The position numbers and the translations under genes are program-made. A stretch of DNA of 9,410 nt from Nocardia sp. Its GTDB lineage: Bacteria > Actinomycetota > Actinomycetes > Mycobacteriales > Mycobacteriaceae. This document shows positions 7,030 to 9,410 of the stretch, in pieces; the first letter of the stretch is position 1; each line of letters begins with the position of its first letter. The stretch is taken from the NCBI GenBank assembly GCA_017354515.1, contig JAFMQT010000142.1:1-9410 (forward strand), in the 5' to 3' direction. The notes under the pieces were generated by a model. That model was not told where the DNA came from. It saw only the letters and a program-made list of their open reading frames with translations, and did no database searches.

Positions 7030-7047
7030 CATAGCCTTACGTCTATG
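7030..7047. promoter_or_regulatory. Inverted repeat over the -10 box and start codon of the mgtE-like gene
   Basis: CATAG (7030-7034) and CTATG (7043-7047) form a perfect inverted repeat with an 8-base spacer. It sits in the short divergent region between the lyase and mgtE-like starts and covers TAGCCT (7032-7037), which ends 7 bases before ATG 7045. No Shine-Dalgarno sequence precedes this ATG, so a leaderless transcript is likely. The symmetry could be a regulator site affecting both genes, or chance, as the arms are only five bases. Confidence 0.4.
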
Positions 7048-8358
7048 GCAGCGACGAAAGCATTCGCCGCCAGGCTGGCGGGCCTGGTGGTACTGGGTCC
7101 GGATGGCGAGTCTATCGGCCGCCTGCGCGATGTCGTGATCTCCATCCGCCTCGACCGGCAGCAGCCACGCGTGCTCGGTCTGCTCGTCGAACTCCCCACG
7201 CGCAAACGCATTTTCGTGCCGATGCTGCGCGTCAACGCCATCGAACCCAATTCCGTGAACCTGAACACCGGCACCGTCAGCCTGCGCCGATTCGAGCAGC
7301 GGCCGGCGGAAATGCTGGCCCTGGCCCAGGTGCTGGATTCGAAGGTGCGGGTCGCCGATCCCGAACTGCCGGATCTGGCCGAGGTGGATGTCTTCGTGGT
7401 CGACCTGGGCATCGAGCTCGCCCGCACCCGCGACTGGGTGGTCTCGCGGGTGGCGGTGCGCGGCCATCGCAGGCTCGGGCGCCGGCGTGAGATCCACGTG
7501 GTGGACTGGTCGGATGTGCGCGGGCTGACCCAGCACGAGTTGAATATGCCCGGTCAGGACGTGACCCAGCTACTCGGCCAGTTCGAAGGGCTGCGCGCGG
7601 CCGATGTGGCGCATCTGCTGCGCGAACTGCCCGATAAGCGCCGCCTCGAACTGGCCCAGGCCCTCGACGACGACCGCCTCGCCGACGTGGTGCAGGAACT
7701 GCCGGAGAACGACCAGGTCGACGTGCTGCAACAGCTGGGCGTGGATCGCGCCGCGGATCTGCTCGAGGCGATGGATCCCGACGACGCCGCCGACCTGCTG
7801 GGTGAGTTGCCCTCCGGGGAGGCCGAGGCACTGCTGGCCCTGATGGATCCGGAGGAATCCGAACCGGTCCGCCGCCTGCTGGAGTATTCGCCGTACACCG
7901 CCGGCGGCATGATGACCCCGCGACCGGTGGTGCTGACGCCCGCGGCCACGGTCGCCGAGGCGCTGGCGCGGGTCCGCGATCCGGATCTGATCCCCGCGCT
8001 GGCCTCGATGGTGTTCGTGGTCAGACCGCCCACCGCCACTCCGACCGGTCCCTATCTGGGCTGCGTGCACACCCAGCAACTACTGCGGGAACCACCGGCG
8101 ACCCTGATCGGCGGCCTGGTCGACAACGATCTGGCGCGGCTGCACCCGGAGGCCACGTTGACCAAGGTCACCCGGTATTTCGCCGCCTATAACCTGGTGT
8201 GCGGGCCAGTGGTCGACGCCGAGGATCATCTGCTCGGCGCGATCAGCGTCGACGATGTCCTCGACCATCTGCTGCCCGACGATTGGCGGGAACAAGATGA
8301 GGATTCCGCCGCTGCCGCGGCGCACGCGGCGCTGACCGGGAAAGGAGGGATCCGATGA
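7045..8358 (+). CDS. MgtE intracellular-domain and CBS-pair protein lacking the transport domain
   Basis: This 437-residue soluble protein is built like the cytoplasmic gating part of MgtE magnesium channels. The first 170 residues hold PRC-barrel-like strands (GLVVLGPDGESIGRLRDVV and a related second copy near DSKVRVADPELPDLAEVDVF). From about 172 to 285 comes a superhelical MgtE-N domain with repeated units: ADVAHLLRELP, LADVVQELPENDQVDVL, AADLLEAMDPDDAADLL, EAEALLALMDPEE. A CBS pair follows: YTAGGMMTPRPVVLTPAATV and, after a spacer, LHPEATLTKVTRYFAAYN then GPVVDAEDHLLGAISVDDVLDHLLP. The protein then stops, where full MgtE continues into five membrane helices; none is present. The acidic surface suits Mg2+ sensing. 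ATG 7045 is preferred over the frame opening at 6988, which would overlap the lyase start. Its end carries AAAGGAGG (8341-8348) and overlaps the next gene by ATGA, so the two products are made together. It is probably a sensor or regulatory partner, not a transporter. Confidence 0.88.
   Translation: MAATKAFAARLAGLVVLGPDGESIGRLRDVVISIRLDRQQPRVLGLLVELPTRKRIFVPMLRVNAIEPNSVNLNTGTVSLRRFEQRPAEMLALAQVLDSKVRVADPELPDLAEVDVFVVDLGIELARTRDWVVSRVAVRGHRRLGRRREIHVVDWSDVRGLTQHELNMPGQDVTQLLGQFEGLRAADVAHLLRELPDKRRLELAQALDDDRLADVVQELPENDQVDVLQQLGVDRAADLLEAMDPDDAADLLGELPSGEAEALLALMDPEESEPVRRLLEYSPYTAGGMMTPRPVVLTPAATVAEALARVRDPDLIPALASMVFVVRPPTATPTGPYLGCVHTQQLLREPPATLIGGLVDNDLARLHPEATLTKVTRYFAAYNLVCGPVVDAEDHLLGAISVDDVLDHLLPDDWREQDEDSAAAAAHAALTGKGGIR
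8343..8348 (+). promoter_or_regulatory. Strong ribosome binding site inside the end of the mgtE-like gene
   Basis: AGGAGG lies 6 bases before ATG 8355, within the last codons of the upstream gene, whose stop shares bases with this ATG. This is the strongest Shine-Dalgarno sequence I see in the window. It fixes the DUF1003 start and indicates translational coupling. Confidence 0.8.
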
Positions 8359-9008
8359 CGACCGATCGCGCCGAACGCACGGACAAGTCGCGGACCGGAC
8401 GGTCCGCCCGCATAGATAAGCCGCTGGCCCGCCGGCAGCGACTCGAGACCCCGGTCGACTCGCGGTTCCGATTCGAGATCGACGCCGAGGCGGTCGCGCG
8501 CGGTAGCGAGACAGTAGCTCGTTTCCTGGGCACCGGGCGTTATCTGCTGATCCAGTCCGTCGTGGTCGGGGTCTGGATCGTGCTCAATGTCTTCGTCGTG
8601 AGCCTGCGGTGGGATCCGTACCCGTTCATCCTGCTCAACCTGGCCTTCTCCACTCAGGCCGCCTATGCCGCGCCGCTGATTCTGCTGGCCCAGAACCGGC
8701 AGGACAACCGCGACCGGGTGTCGCTGGAGGAGGACCGGCGCCGCGCCGCGCAGACCAAGGCCGACACCGAATTCCTGGCCCGTGAGCTGGCGGCACTGCG
8801 GATCGCGGTCGGCGAGGTCGCCACCCGCGACTATCTGCGGCGAGAGCTCGAAGACATCAAGGAAGCCGTGGACCGGATCGAGTCCCGCGGCGATGGCGAG
8901 GACGGCGGCGCCACCGGCAAAACCAAGAAGGAAGGCGGAAAAAGCAAGAAAAGTACCGACCGAAAGAGGGCTCGAGTACCAATTTCGCCTCAGATAGATG
9001 GCGGCTGA
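8355..9008 (+). CDS. DUF1003 membrane protein
   Basis: This 217-residue protein has the DUF1003 core: RFLGTGRYLLIQSVVVGVWIV (first helix, about 62-82), then DPYPFILLNLAFSTQAAYAA and PLILLAQNRQ (second helix, about 88-113), followed by DNRDRVSLEEDRR. The N-terminus is charged and rich in Arg/Asp/Thr. The stretch from about 119 to 178 is a charged, probably coiled-coil helix (AELAALRIAVGEV-like heptads, REELEDIKEAVDRIE-like). The last 30 residues form a Lys/Gly-rich tail (KTKKEGGKSKKSTDRKR) with more AT-rich codons than the rest. The family's function is unknown; it is often described simply as a predicted membrane protein. The start overlaps the mgtE-like stop by ATGA, so a physical or functional link with that sensor is likely. 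The pairing recalls Rv1232c-Rv1231c of M. tuberculosis (from memory). Confidence 0.9.
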   Translation: MTTDRAERTDKSRTGRSARIDKPLARRQRLETPVDSRFRFEIDAEAVARGSETVARFLGTGRYLLIQSVVVGVWIVLNVFVVSLRWDPYPFILLNLAFSTQAAYAAPLILLAQNRQDNRDRVSLEEDRRRAAQTKADTEFLARELAALRIAVGEVATRDYLRRELEDIKEAVDRIESRGDGEDGGATGKTKKEGGKSKKSTDRKRARVPISPQIDGG

Positions 9009-9043
9009 CCGCAATTATCGATAACAACGAGCGGACCGGCAGG

Positions 9044-9049
9044 TAACCT
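9044..9049 (+). promoter_or_regulatory. Possible -10 box for the secreted-protein gene
   Basis: TAACCT fits TANNNT in the 109-base gap after the DUF1003 stop and would give a leader of about 60 bases. A -35 box is not convincing. If real, the exported protein is transcribed separately from the mgtE-like/DUF1003 pair as well as by read-through. Confidence 0.25.
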
Positions 9050-9117
9050 GGATCACGTTGTCCCTGGCGGCCCCGCGCACCGGCCGCCCATTGGCTACGA
9101 GGGGATGGGTTTTGCCG

Positions 9118-9410
9118 ATGCGAATATCTGGACCGATCACCGTATCGGCGCTGGTAGTGGCCGGTTTGGTAGCTTCCGGGTCAGCGGCCCACACCACCGC
9201 CGACAGACCTTCCTCCAGCTCCGACGATGCCCGTCTGGCGGCCGCCAGCACACCCGCCGCATCCTCCGGATCCGGAGCAGAGCCGGTCGGATTCGTTCCC
9301 GCCGCCCCGGAACCACCGCGCAAACTGCGGGCGATGACTCCCTCGAATCCGGATGTTCCCCTGTTCAGCGGCACGGTCCCGCTGCAGGACATCTCGTTGC
9401 CGGCCACCGG
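9118..9410 (+). CDS. Secreted protein, possibly a lytic murein transglycosylase (5' part only)
   Basis: An open frame runs off the right edge with about 97 codons visible. The N-terminus is a signal peptide: MRISGPI, a hydrophobic core TVSALVVAGLVASG, and a likely cleavage near GSAA. A Ser/Ala/Thr-rich linker and a Pro-rich stretch (VGFVPAAPEPPRKLRAM) follow, then PLFSGTVPLQDISLPATG at the edge, the low-complexity lead-in usual for exported cell-wall enzymes. No catalytic region is in view. The transglycosylase suggestion rests only on gene order, since a Rv1230c-like secreted protein follows DUF1003 in related genomes as I remember them. The start is uncertain: ATG 9118 has weak GGATGGG upstream, while TTG 9112, two codons earlier, has GAGGGG at a better 7-base distance. 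Confidence 0.6.
   Translation, partial: MRISGPITVSALVVAGLVASGSAAHTTADRPSSSSDDARLAAASTPAASSGSGAEPVGFVPAAPEPPRKLRAMTPSNPDVPLFSGTVPLQDISLPAT

Noticed and set aside
6988..7044. Longer N-terminus for the mgtE-like protein
   Set aside because: It would overlap the divergent lyase start and ribosome site and cover the putative -10 box; ATG 7045 begins just before the PRC-like domain.
8226..9014. 262-codon minus-strand open frame
   Set aside because: It is antisense to the DUF1003 gene and the end of the mgtE-like gene; no recognisable domain.
9009..9117. Riboswitch (such as a cyclic-di-AMP type) before the secreted-protein gene
   Set aside because: The gap is only 109 bases and shows no recognisable conserved core; the possible leader is about 60 bases, too short.
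9015..9407. 130-codon minus-strand open frame
   Set aside because: It is antisense to the partial secreted protein, which has a convincing signal peptide on the plus strand.
1..9410. CRISPR array, insertion sequence, tRNA, prophage or attachment site
   Set aside because: I saw no regularly spaced direct repeats, transposase or integrase motifs, terminal repeats or tRNA-like cloverleaf on either strand.

Overview
The window is GC-rich actinobacterial chromosome, most likely from Nocardia or a close relative in the Corynebacteriales. This rests on codon usage (mostly G or C in third positions), frequent GTG starts, and a block of a CorA transporter, a MgtE-domain protein, a DUF1003 membrane protein and a secreted protein. 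That block recalls the mycobacterial Rv1230c-Rv1239c neighbourhood; the comparison is from memory and the species call is inference. I see no phage, insertion sequence, CRISPR array, tRNA or rRNA. The region looks like ordinary core or near-core chromosome.

Layout, left to right. A malic enzyme on the minus strand runs off the left edge (start at 1217). A 511-base gap with no convincing gene follows. Next on the minus strand are a solitary flavoprotein of the fumarate reductase/L-aspartate oxidase superfamily (1729-3201) and a small three-helix membrane protein (3293-3559). CorA is divergent on the plus strand (3713-4795) and meets, tail to tail with an 8-base gap, a SUFU-domain protein (4804-5406, minus). 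That gene follows a 17M-like general stress membrane protein (5428-5922, minus) with a 21-base gap, so the two are probably one operon. A CoA ester lyase of the malyl-CoA lyase type (6044-6994, minus) lies upstream of this pair. Divergent from the lyase is a plus-strand cluster: a soluble MgtE-type sensor with PRC-barrel-like, MgtE-N and CBS domains (7045-8358), a DUF1003 two-helix membrane protein overlapping it by ATGA (8355-9008), and the start of a secreted protein cut by the right edge.

Functionally there are two themes. One is C4 and acyl-CoA carbon metabolism: malic enzyme (malate to pyruvate) and malyl-CoA/methylmalyl-CoA lyase (glyoxylate and acetyl- or propionyl-CoA). The other is divalent cations and the envelope: CorA, the pore-less MgtE-like sensor with its DUF1003 partner, the stress membrane protein and the exported protein.

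The most interesting points are the tightly coupled pore-less MgtE sensor/DUF1003 pair, and three genes (corA, the 17M-like gene and the mgtE-like gene) that share a TAGNNT box 7-8 bases before an ATG with no evident Shine-Dalgarno sequence, which suggests leaderless transcripts. I found no clearly new biological system.
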